The notes: generated from the sequence alone by a model not told the origin. 64,000 nucleotides of DNA from Hymenobacter sedentarius (GCF_001507645.1 NZ_CP013909.1:2294001-2358000); one strand, 5' to 3'. Shown: positions 22,497-31,840, numbered from the stretch's first letter. Numbers and translations: made by a program.

Positions 22497-22781
22497 TTAC
22501 CGGCAGTTCATGGCGTAGAAGTCATGGAAATCTTTTTCGCTCACCCGGTAGTCCGCTTTTGCTGGGCTTCCATAATTGGCTGCGTGAAGTTTGCCGGAGC
22601 GGATATAACGGTTTACCGTTTTCGTGCATCGCCGTAGGCGCGCGGCCACCATCTGCGTGGTGAGGAGTTCCGATGGCGCCGCTGGTGGTGCCAGTTGGGC
22701 TTGGGAGCGGCGCATCGCTTCCAGTAGTTCGACCGATATATGTTGGAAGAAGTCCGGCGGTAAGTTCAGGGTGATTTGCAT
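22497..22781 (-). CDS. Small helix-turn-helix protein, excisionase-like
   Basis: The 94-residue protein has an N-terminal helix (PDFFQHISVELLEAMRRSQA) and a helix-turn-helix (LLTTQMVAARLRRCTKTVNR then YIRSGKLHAANYG) ending in YRVSEKDFHDFYAMN. This matches the HTH_17/excisionase class found in mobile elements and their regulators. It lies directly upstream of hsdR in the same orientation, so it may regulate the restriction operon or be a leftover of an element inserted beside tRNA-Arg. The start codon ATG at 22781 gives the whole predicted fold. Confidence 0.8.
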   Translation of the reverse strand: MQITLNLPPDFFQHISVELLEAMRRSQAQLAPPAAPSELLTTQMVAARLRRCTKTVNRYIRSGKLHAANYGSPAKADYRVSEKDFHDFYAMNCR

Positions 22782-23033
22782 TGGAGAAAACAGGTTGATG
22801 GTATTTCCATACCGAGTTTACGCCAAGCGCACCGGCGCCGTTACCAACCGAATCCCCAATTTTTTGAGCTTTAATGCTGATACTTCGTTAAAAAGCTGGC
22901 AGCAAACGAAACTCTAATGTCCCTTCATTCCGGGTTTTGTCCCTAGTCCCAGCCCAAGTACTCGGAATCATGGGTACTCTAAGGTAAAAGATGAACCTCT
23001 CATTCATTACTGGTACTACAGTGGTACTAAGAC
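22782..23033. other. Spacer between HTH gene and tRNA-Arg
   Basis: No gene is visible. The stretch contains a short direct repeat (tggtacta, twice, at about 23010-23028). A search by eye for a second copy of the tRNA-Arg 3' end, which would mark an attachment site, found none here or elsewhere in the window. Confidence 0.35.
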
Positions 23034-23071
23034 ACAAAAAAACCGCCTCTACGTTATCGTAGAGGCGGTTT
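23034..23071 (-). terminator. Terminator of tRNA-Arg
   Basis: On the minus strand, AACCGCCTCTACG pairs with its complement around a four-base loop and is followed by a T7 run, directly after the tRNA 3' end. Confidence 0.9.
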
Positions 23072-23072
23072 C

Positions 23073-23149
23073 TGGTGGTCGTGTAAGGAGTCGAACCTTA
23101 AACCTTCTGATTCGTAGTCAGATGCTCTATCCAATTGAGCTACACAACC
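23073..23149 (-). tRNA. tRNA-Arg (anticodon ACG)
   Basis: The minus strand folds as a full cloverleaf of 77 nt including an encoded CCA. The acceptor stem GGTTGTG pairs with CACGACC, the anticodon stem CTGA/TCAG encloses loop CTACGAA with anticodon ACG, and the T arm contains GGTTCGACTCC. The 3' end faces left, towards the restriction operon. Because mobile elements often insert at the 3' end of tRNA genes, this is a natural boundary for the accessory block. Confidence 0.95.
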
Positions 23150-23270
23150 CGTTCCCGTGATGGGACCGCAAAGGTAAGAGCGAAAAATGCGGCAGTGCAA
23201 ACCACGACAGCAATTTTCGTGAAGAAAAGTTGGTCTTTGTGGCCAAATGGCTAATAATCAACCGAAGATT

Positions 23271-23984
23271 TTAACTGTTTTCGGTTGCGCTACGGCGGAG
23301 GGCCTTTTGCAAAGCCCGGTTGAAGATGAAGAGCAGGCCGAAAAGCGAGGCCGCAACCAGGCCGATAAGCACCATTTTGCTCAGGGCGCCCTGGTCTGGG
23401 TCGCGCAACAGGGTTAAGACGTCGGACGCTTCGGTGCCGAGCCAGTAGAAAAACAGGCTGCGGGGCAGCATGCCCACCACCGACGCGACCAGGAACCGAC
23501 GACGCGGCACGCCCACAATGGCCAGCACAAAGGTCATGAGCGCAAACGGGAGCACGGGGGAGAGGCGCGTGAGCAGAATGAGCTGCCAGCTCTGGTGCTG
23601 CAATTCGTTGAGCACGGCTTCGGCTTTGGGAAAGAGGTGCAGGAAATGGCGCAGCTTGCCGTGGTCGAGGCGCTGGGCCAGCTCGTAGCCAATGGCCGAG
23701 GCCAGCGCGTAGGCCAGCACCATACCCGCCAGCCCTGCCCAACCGAAATAATACCCCGTGACGATGGCTACGAACGTGGTGGGCGTGAAGGCAAAGGCCA
23801 TGGTGATGGCAATCACCACGAAGTACAGCAGCTGCTGGCCCACGCTCAGGTGCTGCAGCAACTGCTGCCGCTCGTACAGCAAGAGCAGCAGCGAGGAAGA
23901 GCCCAGCAGCGGCACCGCCACCAGCAGAAACATGGTGAGCAGCGTGGAAAAGTTTTTTCGGAAAAGCTCGCGCAGAAATTTCAT
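23271..23984 (-). CDS. TVP38/TMEM64 (DedA-related) membrane protein
   Basis: The 237-residue protein is read from ATG 23984 (MKFLRELFRKNF). It has about six hydrophobic segments and the VTT/SNARE-associated core: the re-entrant FTPTTFVAIVTGYYFGWAG with the following helix, then LLTRLSPVLPFALMTFVLA, which carries the conserved Arg-x-Ser-Pro. Bacterial relatives act in membrane homeostasis and probably in phospholipid scrambling or flipping. It stands alone, and its 3' end faces the tRNA. Confidence 0.88.
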   Translation of the reverse strand: MKFLRELFRKNFSTLLTMFLLVAVPLLGSSSLLLLLYERQQLLQHLSVGQQLLYFVVIAITMAFAFTPTTFVAIVTGYYFGWAGLAGMVLAYALASAIGYELAQRLDHGKLRHFLHLFPKAEAVLNELQHQSWQLILLTRLSPVLPFALMTFVLAIVGVPRRRFLVASVVGMLPRSLFFYWLGTEASDVLTLLRDPDQGALSKMVLIGLVAASLFGLLFIFNRALQKALRRSATENS

Positions 23985-24422
23985 GGGCAGCGAAGGTAGG
24001 AGCGGGGCGGGCCTTGTCGGGCTCTCTGGCGCCGGCAAGAGCTGCCCCACGGTGCTGTGCCTTTACGCTGCACCCGGGCTAATAGTCAGCCGAAGGCGGA
24101 AGTTTATTTCGGCTCCATTAGCGGCTGTAAGGCGAGTGTCCGGCAGCTCAACAGTCCCGGCCGGCCAAATTCAGCTCCACTTCCGGGAGGCAGCTGGCCG
24201 AGCCCCGGCTGACGGGAGTTGAGCTGTAGTTAGCAGTAGCAGCGTGGTAAGCCATCTGGTGCGGGACTTCGGGTGAAATTGGGCTAACGGAAACCGGCCG
24301 GTCAACCTTGGGTTATGCTTGCGGCTTTGCCTTGGCTGGCATCCGTAACTTGCCGGCCCAAGCCCGTCGGTTCAGCCCGGGCGCTCTGGGCAAATACCCG
24401 TCAAATTCCCGCTCTTGTTTCT
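23985..24422. other. Divergent intergenic region, function not resolved
   Basis: The 438-base region separates the minus-strand TVP38 gene from the plus-strand cystathionine gamma-synthase-type gene and should hold both promoters. It contains several short partial inverted repeats (for example cagctcaac with gttgagctg, about 24152 and 24218). I looked for a SAM- or cobalamin-type riboswitch layout and could not identify one with confidence. Confidence 0.4.
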
Positions 24423-25562
24423 ATGAAATTCGCCACCAAAGCCATCCACGCCGGCGTGCACCCGGACCCCACCACCGGCGCCATCATGACGCCCATCTAC
24501 CAGACTTCGACCTACGTGCAGCGCTCGCCCGGCGACCACAAGGGCTACGAGTATTCGCGCACCCATAACCCCACCCGCTCGCAGCTGCAGGACGCCCTGG
24601 CCGCCCTCGATAACGGCAAGCACGGCCTGGCATTTGCCTCGGGCATGGCCGCCATCGACTGCCTGGTGAAGCTGCTGCAGCCCGGCGACGAGGTGATTTC
24701 AACCAACGACCTCTACGGCGGCAGCTACCGCCTGTTCACGAAAGTGTACGAGCCGCTGGGCATCAAATTCCACTTTGTGCCCATGCACGACATGGAGGCC
24801 GTGCGCGCCGTGGCCGGCCCCAAGACCAAGCTGATTTGGGTGGAAACCCCCACCAACCCGCTGCTCAACGTCATCGACATTGCGGCCGCGGCGGCCGTGG
24901 CCAAGGAGTGCGGCGCGCTGCTCGCGGTCGACAATACCTTCAGCACGCCTTATCTGCAGACCCCGATGGATTTGGGAGCCGACATTGTGATGTATTCGCT
25001 TACCAAGTACATGGCCGGCCACTCCGATACCGTGATGGGCGCATTGGTGGTGAAGGATGATGAGCTGCACGAGCGGCTGCGCTTCCTGCAGAACGCCTGC
25101 GGCGGCACGCCCGGCCCGCAAGACTGCTTTCTGGTGCTGCGCGGCCTCAAAACGCTGCACATCCGCATGCAGCGGCACTGCGAAAACGGCCGCGCCGTGG
25201 CCGAATTCCTGCGCCAGCACCCCAAAGTGGAGAAAGTATACTGGCCCGGTTTCGAAAACCACCCCAACCACGCCATCGCGGCCAAACAAATGCGCGATTT
25301 CGGCGGCATGATGTCCTTCGTGCTCAAGGGCGACCGCCAGGAAGATGCCATTGCCGTGCTCGAGAAGTTCAAATACTTCACCCTGGCGGAAAGCCTGGGC
25401 GGCGTGGAGAGCCTCAGCGGCCACCCTGCCTCCATGACGCACGCCAGTATCCCAGCTGAGCAGCGCCGCAAGTCGGGCCTGAGCGACTCGCTCATTCGCC
25501 TGAGCGTGGGCATCGAAGACGCCGAGGACCTGATTGAAGATTTGGCCCAAGCCATCGGCTAG
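24423..25562 (+). CDS. metB: Cystathionine gamma-synthase/lyase-type PLP enzyme
   Basis: This 379-residue member of the Cys/Met metabolism PLP family is read from ATG 24423 (MKFATKAIHAGV). The PLP Lys is K195 in MYSLTKYMAGHSD. Also visible are the cofactor-phosphate region SGMAAIDC, the Tyr-rich active-site segment KGYEYSRTHNPTR and the Asp that contacts the pyridine nitrogen (VDNTFSTPYLQ). Such enzymes condense an activated homoserine with cysteine, or split cystathionine; sequence alone does not separate the two activities well. The gene stands by itself between the TVP38 gene and a hairpin repeat. The symbol follows common practice in this phylum and is tentative. Confidence 0.88.
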   Translation: MKFATKAIHAGVHPDPTTGAIMTPIYQTSTYVQRSPGDHKGYEYSRTHNPTRSQLQDALAALDNGKHGLAFASGMAAIDCLVKLLQPGDEVISTNDLYGGSYRLFTKVYEPLGIKFHFVPMHDMEAVRAVAGPKTKLIWVETPTNPLLNVIDIAAAAAVAKECGALLAVDNTFSTPYLQTPMDLGADIVMYSLTKYMAGHSDTVMGALVVKDDELHERLRFLQNACGGTPGPQDCFLVLRGLKTLHIRMQRHCENGRAVAEFLRQHPKVEKVYWPGFENHPNHAIAAKQMRDFGGMMSFVLKGDRQEDAIAVLEKFKYFTLAESLGGVESLSGHPASMTHASIPAEQRRKSGLSDSLIRLSVGIEDAEDLIEDLAQAIG

Positions 25563-25592
25563 GCAGCGCGTTTCTCCGTTCGGAGAAGGTAG

Positions 25593-25687
25593 GAACGTCA
25601 TGCTGAGCGCAGTCGAAGCATCTCGCGTGGGAGTAATTAATTTACTCACTCGGTAGAGATGCTTCGACTGCGCTCAGCATGACGTTC
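25593..25687. repeat. Dispersed hairpin repeat, copy 1
   Basis: Two arms of about 32 bases (gaacgtcatgctgagcgcag ... and its complement ending in catgacgttc) flank a ~30-base AT-rich centre. The arm shares its core (catgctgagcgcag, then cgaagcatct) with copies at 41763, 42913, 52633 and 62890. Confidence 0.85.
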
Positions 25688-25711
25688 TTTCGTTACAAGC
25701 TGCCTATTGCT

Positions 25712-26557
25712 ATGCCACGCATTATCCCCATCGATGTCCTGCCGCTCTTTCCGGTGCTGGACCAGAAGCTGCTGGAGCTGCTGCGTTCCTTGGCGCCGGC
25801 CGACTGGCAGCGCCCCACCTTGGCCCGGGAGTGGACGGTGAAAGATGTGGCGGCGCACCTGCTCGACGGCAACCTGCGCACGCTCTCGATGCTGCGCGAC
25901 GGCTATTATGGCGAAACGCCGCCGGAGGACCCCGATTCCTACGTCGGCATGGTGCGCTACCTCAACCGCCTGAATGCCGACTGGGTACGGGCCTCGCGCC
26001 GCCTCAGCCCCACGGTGCTAATTGAGCTGCTGGCCCAATCTGGGCCAGAATACACGGCCTATCTGGCTACGCTCGACCCGTGGGCCCCGGCGGCCTGGCC
26101 CGTGGGCTGGGCCGGCGAAACTGAGTCGCTCAACTGGTTTCACGTGGCCCGGGACTATACCGAAAAGTGGCACCACCAGCAGCAGATTCACGCGGCGGTG
26201 GGCGGCCCGGGCTTGTTGACCAAAGAGCTGTTTCGTCCTTTTCTGGAAACGTGCCTGCGCGGCTTGCCGCACGCTTACCGGCAGGTGGCCGCGCCGCTGG
26301 GCACGGTGGTGCAGGTACGCATCGACTCGCCCATTGGGGGCGTGTGGCAGCTCGTGAAAGCTACCGACGCCTGGGGCCTCCGGACTCCCGCAACCGCCAG
26401 TGCCGCCCCGGCTGCCGAGGTGACGCTCAGCCCGGAGGTGGCCTGGCAGCTCTTCACCAAAGGCCTCAGCCCAGCGCAAGCCCGTGAGCGCGCGCAGCTC
26501 AGCGGCGACCTGCCGCTGGCGGAAGCGGCGCTGCACCTGCTGGCCGTGATGGCCTGA
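25712..26557 (+). CDS. DinB/maleylpyruvate isomerase N-terminal domain protein
   Basis: The 281-residue protein is read from ATG 25712; an in-frame ATG at 25679 lies inside the hairpin repeat and is less likely. The N-terminal half is a four-helix bundle with WTVKDVAAHLLDGNLR as the first His-bearing helix and ARDYTEKWHHQQQIHAAVGG carrying further His residues, the metal-binding pattern of the DinB/MDMPI superfamily. The C-terminal ~90 residues (PIGGVWQLVKA onward) form a small alpha-beta domain resembling an SCP-2-like fold. Known relatives use thiol cofactors for isomerase or transferase reactions; no substrate can be assigned here. Confidence 0.75.
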   Translation: MPRIIPIDVLPLFPVLDQKLLELLRSLAPADWQRPTLAREWTVKDVAAHLLDGNLRTLSMLRDGYYGETPPEDPDSYVGMVRYLNRLNADWVRASRRLSPTVLIELLAQSGPEYTAYLATLDPWAPAAWPVGWAGETESLNWFHVARDYTEKWHHQQQIHAAVGGPGLLTKELFRPFLETCLRGLPHAYRQVAAPLGTVVQVRIDSPIGGVWQLVKATDAWGLRTPATASAAPAAEVTLSPEVAWQLFTKGLSPAQARERAQLSGDLPLAEAALHLLAVMA

Positions 26558-26774
26558 TGGTGGGCTAAAGCCAGGACGAGTGAGATAACGGGGACCAGTA
26601 ATCGTCTGGGTAGCTAAGTGGCGGGGGCTCACTTGCAAGGAGCCTTTGAGCGGCGCAAAGCACGAGCGTGCCCACATTAAAACCTCGTTAAAAACAGCGC
26701 TATAGCCAACTAGATTAATCTAAGACCTGTTTAAGGACTATTTACCGTTTCCGGCCCACTGCTGGCCTTTTCGC

Positions 26775-27605
26775 ATGCCCTCCCTTTCTTTTCTGCGCCG
26801 CTGTTCCCGCGTCGCGCCCTTGGCCGCTCTGTTGGGCTTGGCGGGCTGCGATATGCTCGAATTCAGCCCCAACGACCACCGCGTCCCCGAGGAGTTTACC
26901 AACCTTACCCGGAAGAACCTGGCCAAGCTGCAGGCCAAGCCATTGCCCGCCGGCGACACCCTGCGATTTGTGTTTACCGGCGATTCGCAGCAGTTCTACG
27001 ACGAGGCCGAGGCCCTGGTGGCCAGCGTGAACCAGCAGCCGGGCATCTCCTTCCTGGTGGTGGCCGGCGATATTTCCGACTTTGGCCTGGGCCGCGAAAT
27101 GCGCTGGGTAGATGAGAAGCTACGGCGCCTGTACATGCCCTACGTAACCGTGGTGGGCAACCACGACCTGGTGGGCAATGGCCGCGAAGCCTACCAGCAC
27201 ATCTTCGGCGCCCTGGACTACTCCTTCGTGTACGGCGACACCAAGTTTACCATGGTGGATACCAACGGCCGCGAATACAATTTCAACGGCCAGGTGCCCA
27301 ACCTGGGCTGGCTGCGGCCCCAGCTGGCCAGCCTCGACGGGGCCCGCCGGCAGGTGGTTATCTCGCACGTGCCGCCCACCAACGAGGATTTTGACCCGGC
27401 CCTGCGCACGCCCTACGTGCAAACCCTGCGCGAGGCCCGCGGCCTGGTCTTCGAAATGAACGGCCACAACCACTCCTCCAGCATCAGCCAGCCTTACAAC
27501 GATGGCGTGACCTACGTGAACTCCGACGCGTTTTCGGAGCGCCACTACATGGTGGTGACGGTGTGGGGCGACAAGCAGTTTCGCATTAAACGGGTAGCAT
27601 TCTAA
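26775..27605 (+). CDS. Metallophosphoesterase lipoprotein
   Basis: The 276-residue protein has a lipoprotein signal with lipobox LAGC (Cys25), so it is probably anchored to a membrane facing the periplasm. The calcineurin-like core is complete except that the first motif reads GDSQ (69-72) instead of D-x-H; it continues with GDISD (98-102), GNHD (128-131), ISHVPP and GHNHS. Gln in place of the first His occurs in several subfamilies. Its stop codon overlaps the start of the outer-membrane barrel gene (TAATG), so the two are translationally coupled. Confidence 0.85.
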   Translation: MPSLSFLRRCSRVAPLAALLGLAGCDMLEFSPNDHRVPEEFTNLTRKNLAKLQAKPLPAGDTLRFVFTGDSQQFYDEAEALVASVNQQPGISFLVVAGDISDFGLGREMRWVDEKLRRLYMPYVTVVGNHDLVGNGREAYQHIFGALDYSFVYGDTKFTMVDTNGREYNFNGQVPNLGWLRPQLASLDGARRQVVISHVPPTNEDFDPALRTPYVQTLREARGLVFEMNGHNHSSSISQPYNDGVTYVNSDAFSERHYMVVTVWGDKQFRIKRVAF

Positions 27606-28228
27606 TGAAAAAGTACTTGCTATCTGCTTTTCTGTTGGCGGCGCTGGGCGCCCAGGCCGCCGGCCCACCCGATACGGCCGGCGCGCGGCGGCCTCCGGTG
27701 GAGCGTCCGTGGTACCGCCCCAGCCACCTGGTGCTTCAAACCGGCGGTGGGCTGGGCATGGTGGCCGGCGGCGCGGGCTACGAATTTGCCAAAGACCGCC
27801 TCGAAACCGACGTTCTAATTGGCTACGTGCCCAAGCGCTTCGCCGGCTCCACGCTCAGCCTGGCCTCGCTGAAGTTCATGTACTCGCCCTTCCGCCTGCG
27901 GGTGGCCGAGCAGGTGCAGGTATTGCCCATAACTGTGGGCGCGTATTTTAGCTATACTCACGGCACCCTGAACGACGAGATAAAGGGCCAGTATTCGAGC
28001 GACTACTACTGGTTTTCGACCGATACCCGCTACGGCCCGCTGGTGGGCGGCCGCGTTACCTATCTTACGGCGCCGGTGCCAGCTACCGGGCTGCCCCGCA
28101 AGCTCTCGGTGTACTATGAGCTGGGCAGCAACGACCTCTACCTGGCCAGCTACCTCAACAACCGCAACGGTGGCCTGGGCATCGGCCAACTTCTGACCTT
28201 GGCACTGGGCGTTAAGGCCGATTTTTAA
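27605..28228 (+). CDS. Small outer-membrane beta-barrel protein
   Basis: The 207-residue protein starts with a signal peptide (MKKYLLSAFLLAALGAQAAG). The rest is made of alternating amphipathic strands separated by short turns (HLVLQTGGGLGMVAGGAGYEF, LETDVLIGYVPKRF, VLPITVGAYFSYTHG) and ends in a hydrophobic strand with terminal Phe (LALGVKADF), the usual signal for outer-membrane insertion. No named family is recognised. It overlaps the phosphoesterase gene by one base, suggesting the two proteins work at the same surface. Confidence 0.75.
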   Translation: MKKYLLSAFLLAALGAQAAGPPDTAGARRPPVERPWYRPSHLVLQTGGGLGMVAGGAGYEFAKDRLETDVLIGYVPKRFAGSTLSLASLKFMYSPFRLRVAEQVQVLPITVGAYFSYTHGTLNDEIKGQYSSDYYWFSTDTRYGPLVGGRVTYLTAPVPATGLPRKLSVYYELGSNDLYLASYLNNRNGGLGIGQLLTLALGVKADF

Positions 28229-29068
28229 GTGATACAGTAATGGCCGATTGGTTGACAAAAAGCTGTTATGATTCGGCTCCGCTCTTCATGACGGCTTTTT
28301 ATTGCCCGTGCTCAACAGTTTCGGCGTGCGTGTAGGCAGTAGCGCGGACTTTTAGTCCGCGATTCCGTAGCGCCAACTGCCTCGCGGACTAAAAGCCCGC
28401 GCTACTGCCCAGCCATACGCTCACGCCGAAACCGTCCTAATCAGCCCAATTCCCTTTTATAGCGTCAGCAAAGTTCGGTAGGTGAGGTTCCTAAGTCATA
28501 ATATGGAATCTCGGCAGAAGTTGAGCTAAATCCAACACTGCGCTTGCCCGCAGGAGCACAATCCAGAAATTATTTAAACCATTTAAGAGCTCCTTGGCTT
28601 ATACAGGCTCGATTTCGGGCGCTGAATGCAGTCCGGAAGTTAGATTATACTGTTGCTACGTGATACAATTACTCTCAGCCGCGCCTCACTTGCAGGCAAT
28701 TGGGCTGACTACAACCCGATTTTTCTTGAACACTTCCAGCCAGGTTGCGCCCGCAAGCGCCACTGCAGCTGGCTGCTGTTGCTGTTGTAGCAGGTAGTTG
28801 GTTGCCGGCGGCCATGCTGCTGGCAACTACTTTCTAATTCAGGTTAGGCAAATGAGGGGGTACCGTGCCCCTTGCTGCCGGCTTTGCATACCGTGACCTA
28901 GTTGGTCCATCTCATTTTCTCGGGTTTTTCAGCTGCTCCGGTAGCTTGGACGTGCGTTGGCGTGTCAAGAGCGGCCCCTTTTTCTTTTTCTGGCGTCCCG
29001 TTGCGCAAAAGCGGCCCATGGTGGCTACCCGCAGCGAATAGCCCTATTTCTTCCCCTTCTTCTTTCTT
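28229..29068. other. Long intergenic region upstream of the first TonB receptor
   Basis: Apart from the inverted repeat at 28317-28433, the region holds no convincing gene. A 67-codon frame at 28594-28797 has a Cys-rich low-complexity end and no protein-like composition. The region probably contains the regulatory zone for the receptor gene at 29069. Confidence 0.5.
28317..28433. repeat. Large inverted repeat with palindromic arms
   Basis: The arms gcagtagcgcggacttttag ... (28336-28361) and its near-complement (28382-28408) form a long hairpin, extended outward by tttcggcgtg and cacgccgaaa. Each arm contains its own small palindrome (gcggact ttt agtccgc). This is a different repeat family from the one at 25593. 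Confidence 0.8.
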
Positions 29069-31840
29069 ATGAGTAACCCCTTTATTACCCGCACCGGGCT
29101 GGTGGCGCTGCTGTTGTGGCTGACTGCCGTGGCCGCCTGGGCGCAAAACATCACCATAACGGGCCGCGTGCTGAACACCGCCGGCCAAAGCCAGCCCGGC
29201 GTGACGGTGCTGGAGCAAGGCACCACCAACGGCACTTCTACCGACGGAGAAGGCCGCTTCAGCCTGAGCAACGTGCCGGGCACGGCCACCCTGGTGTTCT
29301 CGGCTGTGGGCTCCGTTACCCAGCAAGTGCCGCTGAATGGCCGCACTACCTTGGAAATCCGCCTGGCCGACAACCAAACCGAACTCAACGAAGTGGTGGT
29401 GACGGGCTCGCGCGCCACCGAAGGCCGCTCCAATATCCTCACCACGTCGCCGGTGGACGTGATTTCGGCCCGCGAAATCCGCGCCTTCGCCCAAACCGAC
29501 GTTACCCAAATCCTGACGTACATCGCGCCCTCTTTCCAGAGCACGCGCCAGACCGTGACCGACGGCACCGACTTTGTGGACCCCGCCACCCTGCGCGGCC
29601 TCGGCCCCGACCAGGTGCTGGTGCTCGTGAACGGTAAGCGCCGGCATACTTCGGCGCTGGTGAACATCAACGGCACGCCCGGCCGCGGCTCGGTGGGCAC
29701 CGATATGAACGTGATTCCGCCGGCGGCTATCAAGCGCATTGAAGTGCTGCGCGAGGGCGCAGCGGCCCAATACGGCTCCGATGCCATTGCCGGCGTCATC
29801 AACATTCAGCTCAAGGACGACACCACGGGCGTGAACGTGAGCAGCACCGCCGGCCAAACGACCAAGTCGGACGGGCAGCTGTTTCAGGCCGATGCCAACG
29901 CCGGGTTTGGCCTGGGCCACCGTGGCTTTGTGAACGTGAGCGGGCAGTTCAGCAACCGCAGCTTTGTGGACCGCAGCGGCCTTGATACCGCCCCGCTCAT
30001 CTACCTGGGCACCAGCGGTGGCGCGTATCCTGCGGGCCTCAGCTCCCAGCAGAAACTTGATTTGAAAGCCCGCGACAATGCCCTGGTAACCCAAAACGGC
30101 TTCAACCGCCGCGACATTCGGGTGGGCAGCGCCGACACGCGCACCTACGGCAGCTACGTGAACGCGGCCTATACGCTGGCGCCCAGCATTGGGCTGGAAG
30201 CGTACTTCTCGGGTGGCCTCACGCGCCGCACCGGCCGCTCGGGGGCGCTCTACCGGCTGCCCACCGCCGTTACGCAATCGGACCCCGCTGTGTACCCCAA
30301 CGGCTTCCTGCCGTTCATCAACAGCACCGTGAACGATGGCTCGGCCATTGTGGGCCTGCGGGGCCAGGTATTCGGTTTCCAGGCCGACTTGAGCAACACC
30401 TACGGACGCAACGCCCTGCGCTACGATATCAGCAACACCATCAACGCCTCGCTGCCGCAGGGCACCAGCCCCACCGCGTTTTACGCCGGCGAGCTGGCCT
30501 TCCAGCAGAACACCACCAACCTGGGCTTCACCCGGAAGTTTACCGACGTGGGGCTGCTGCCTACCGTGAACGTGGCCTTCGGCGGCGAGTTTCGGGTCGA
30601 TAACTTCCAGATTAACCCCGGCGAAAGCGGCTCTTATATATTGGGCTCGCGCCAGGTAAACGGCGCGCCCGCGGCCGCTGGTTCGCAGGGATTTGCCGGC
30701 TACCGGCCTTCTGATGCCCTAAACCAGTCGCGCACCAACGTGGCTGGCTACGTGGACCTGGAAAGCGACGTGACCGATAAGCTGCTGGTGGACGTGGCCG
30801 GCCGTGCCGAACGTTACTCCGACTTCGGCTCCAACGTGAGCGGCAAAGTGGCCGCCCGCTATAGCATTCTCGACGCGCTGGCCCTGCGCGGTGCCATCAG
30901 CAACGGCTTCCGGGCGCCTTCGCTGCAGCAGCGCTTCTTCACCAACTCGAGCACGCAGTTTACGAGCGGCGAGCTGCGCGAAGTGCTGACCACCAACAAC
31001 AATGACCCCATCACCCGCGCCTTCGGCATTGGGCCGCTGAAGCAGGAGAAATCGACCAACTACAGCCTGGGCCTCACCGCCCGCGTGGGCCGCGCCTTCA
31101 CCCTCACGGCCGATGCGTATCAGATTGACATCCGCGACCGCATTGTGCTCTCTTCGCAGTTTAGCCGGGGCAATGCTGCCGTGGCGGCCATTCTGACGGC
31201 CAACCCGCGCCCCGGCCAAAACCCCGTGCAGGGCGTGCAGTTCTTCGCCAATGCCGTGAACACCCGCACCCGCGGCGTCGATATTGTGGCCAACGAGCGC
31301 CTGACCCTGGGCGCCGACAGCCGCCTGACCCTGACGGCCGCCGCTAACTTCAACGAGACGCAGGTGCGCAGCTTCAACAGCTCCACGTTCATCGACAACA
31401 ACGCCAGCCTGCAAAACACCCTGTTTGACCGCGCCCAGCGGGCTCGCCTCGAAAACGGCCAGCCGCGCAGCAAAATCAACCTGAGCGCCGACTACGGCTA
31501 CAAAATCTTCGGCCTGAACCTGCGCACCGTGCGCTTTGGCGAGGTGCAAACCAAGGACGCCGACCCCAACCGCTCCTTTATCGACCAGACCTTTGCCGCC
31601 AAGTGGGTCACTGACCTCACGCTGAGTGCCCAAATCATTAAACAGGTTGGCCTGAGCGTGGGCGTGAACAACCTGTTTAACGTGTACCCCGACCGGCTCT
31701 ACCTCGACCCCAACAACAACGAGCAGAGCCTGAACTACTCGACCTTGGACGCTACCAACCGCGGCCGCTTCGTGTACGGTTCCAACCAGTTTGGCATGAA
31801 CGGCGCGTTTTACTTTGCCCGCCTCAACGTGACGCTGTAG
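29069..31840 (+). CDS. TonB-dependent outer-membrane receptor, paralogue 1
   Basis: The 923-residue receptor begins with a signal peptide, then a carboxypeptidase-like regulatory domain (about 28-110), a TonB-box-like ELNEVVVTGSRA, the plug (about 115-250, with SDAIAGVINIQLK) and a 22-strand barrel ending FYFARLNVTL. Receptors of this build import large ligands across the outer membrane with TonB energy. There is no SusD partner next to it, so it is not a classic SusC pair; iron chelates, peptides or other ligands are possible. It is very similar to the gene at 32300, most strikingly in the plug (LRGLGPDQVLVLVNGKRRH in both). A terminator follows at 31867. Confidence 0.92.
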   Translation: MSNPFITRTGLVALLLWLTAVAAWAQNITITGRVLNTAGQSQPGVTVLEQGTTNGTSTDGEGRFSLSNVPGTATLVFSAVGSVTQQVPLNGRTTLEIRLADNQTELNEVVVTGSRATEGRSNILTTSPVDVISAREIRAFAQTDVTQILTYIAPSFQSTRQTVTDGTDFVDPATLRGLGPDQVLVLVNGKRRHTSALVNINGTPGRGSVGTDMNVIPPAAIKRIEVLREGAAAQYGSDAIAGVINIQLKDDTTGVNVSSTAGQTTKSDGQLFQADANAGFGLGHRGFVNVSGQFSNRSFVDRSGLDTAPLIYLGTSGGAYPAGLSSQQKLDLKARDNALVTQNGFNRRDIRVGSADTRTYGSYVNAAYTLAPSIGLEAYFSGGLTRRTGRSGALYRLPTAVTQSDPAVYPNGFLPFINSTVNDGSAIVGLRGQVFGFQADLSNTYGRNALRYDISNTINASLPQGTSPTAFYAGELAFQQNTTNLGFTRKFTDVGLLPTVNVAFGGEFRVDNFQINPGESGSYILGSRQVNGAPAAAGSQGFAGYRPSDALNQSRTNVAGYVDLESDVTDKLLVDVAGRAERYSDFGSNVSGKVAARYSILDALALRGAISNGFRAPSLQQRFFTNSSTQFTSGELREVLTTNNNDPITRAFGIGPLKQEKSTNYSLGLTARVGRAFTLTADAYQIDIRDRIVLSSQFSRGNAAVAAILTANPRPGQNPVQGVQFFANAVNTRTRGVDIVANERLTLGADSRLTLTAAANFNETQVRSFNSSTFIDNNASLQNTLFDRAQRARLENGQPRSKINLSADYGYKIFGLNLRTVRFGEVQTKDADPNRSFIDQTFAAKWVTDLTLSAQIIKQVGLSVGVNNLFNVYPDRLYLDPNNNEQSLNYSTLDATNRGRFVYGSNQFGMNGAFYFARLNVTL

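Noticed and set aside
23073..23149. Attachment-site duplication of the tRNA-Arg 3' end
   Set aside because: No second copy of the 3' end was found in the window by eye, so no att pair is claimed.
23985..24422. A riboswitch before the cystathionine gamma-synthase-type gene
   Set aside because: Short complementary segments exist, but no conserved riboswitch core could be recognised by eye.
28594..28797. A 67-codon plus-strand frame upstream of the first TonB receptor
   Set aside because: It ends in a run of cysteines typical of GCT/TGC low complexity and has no signal, motif or promoter of its own.
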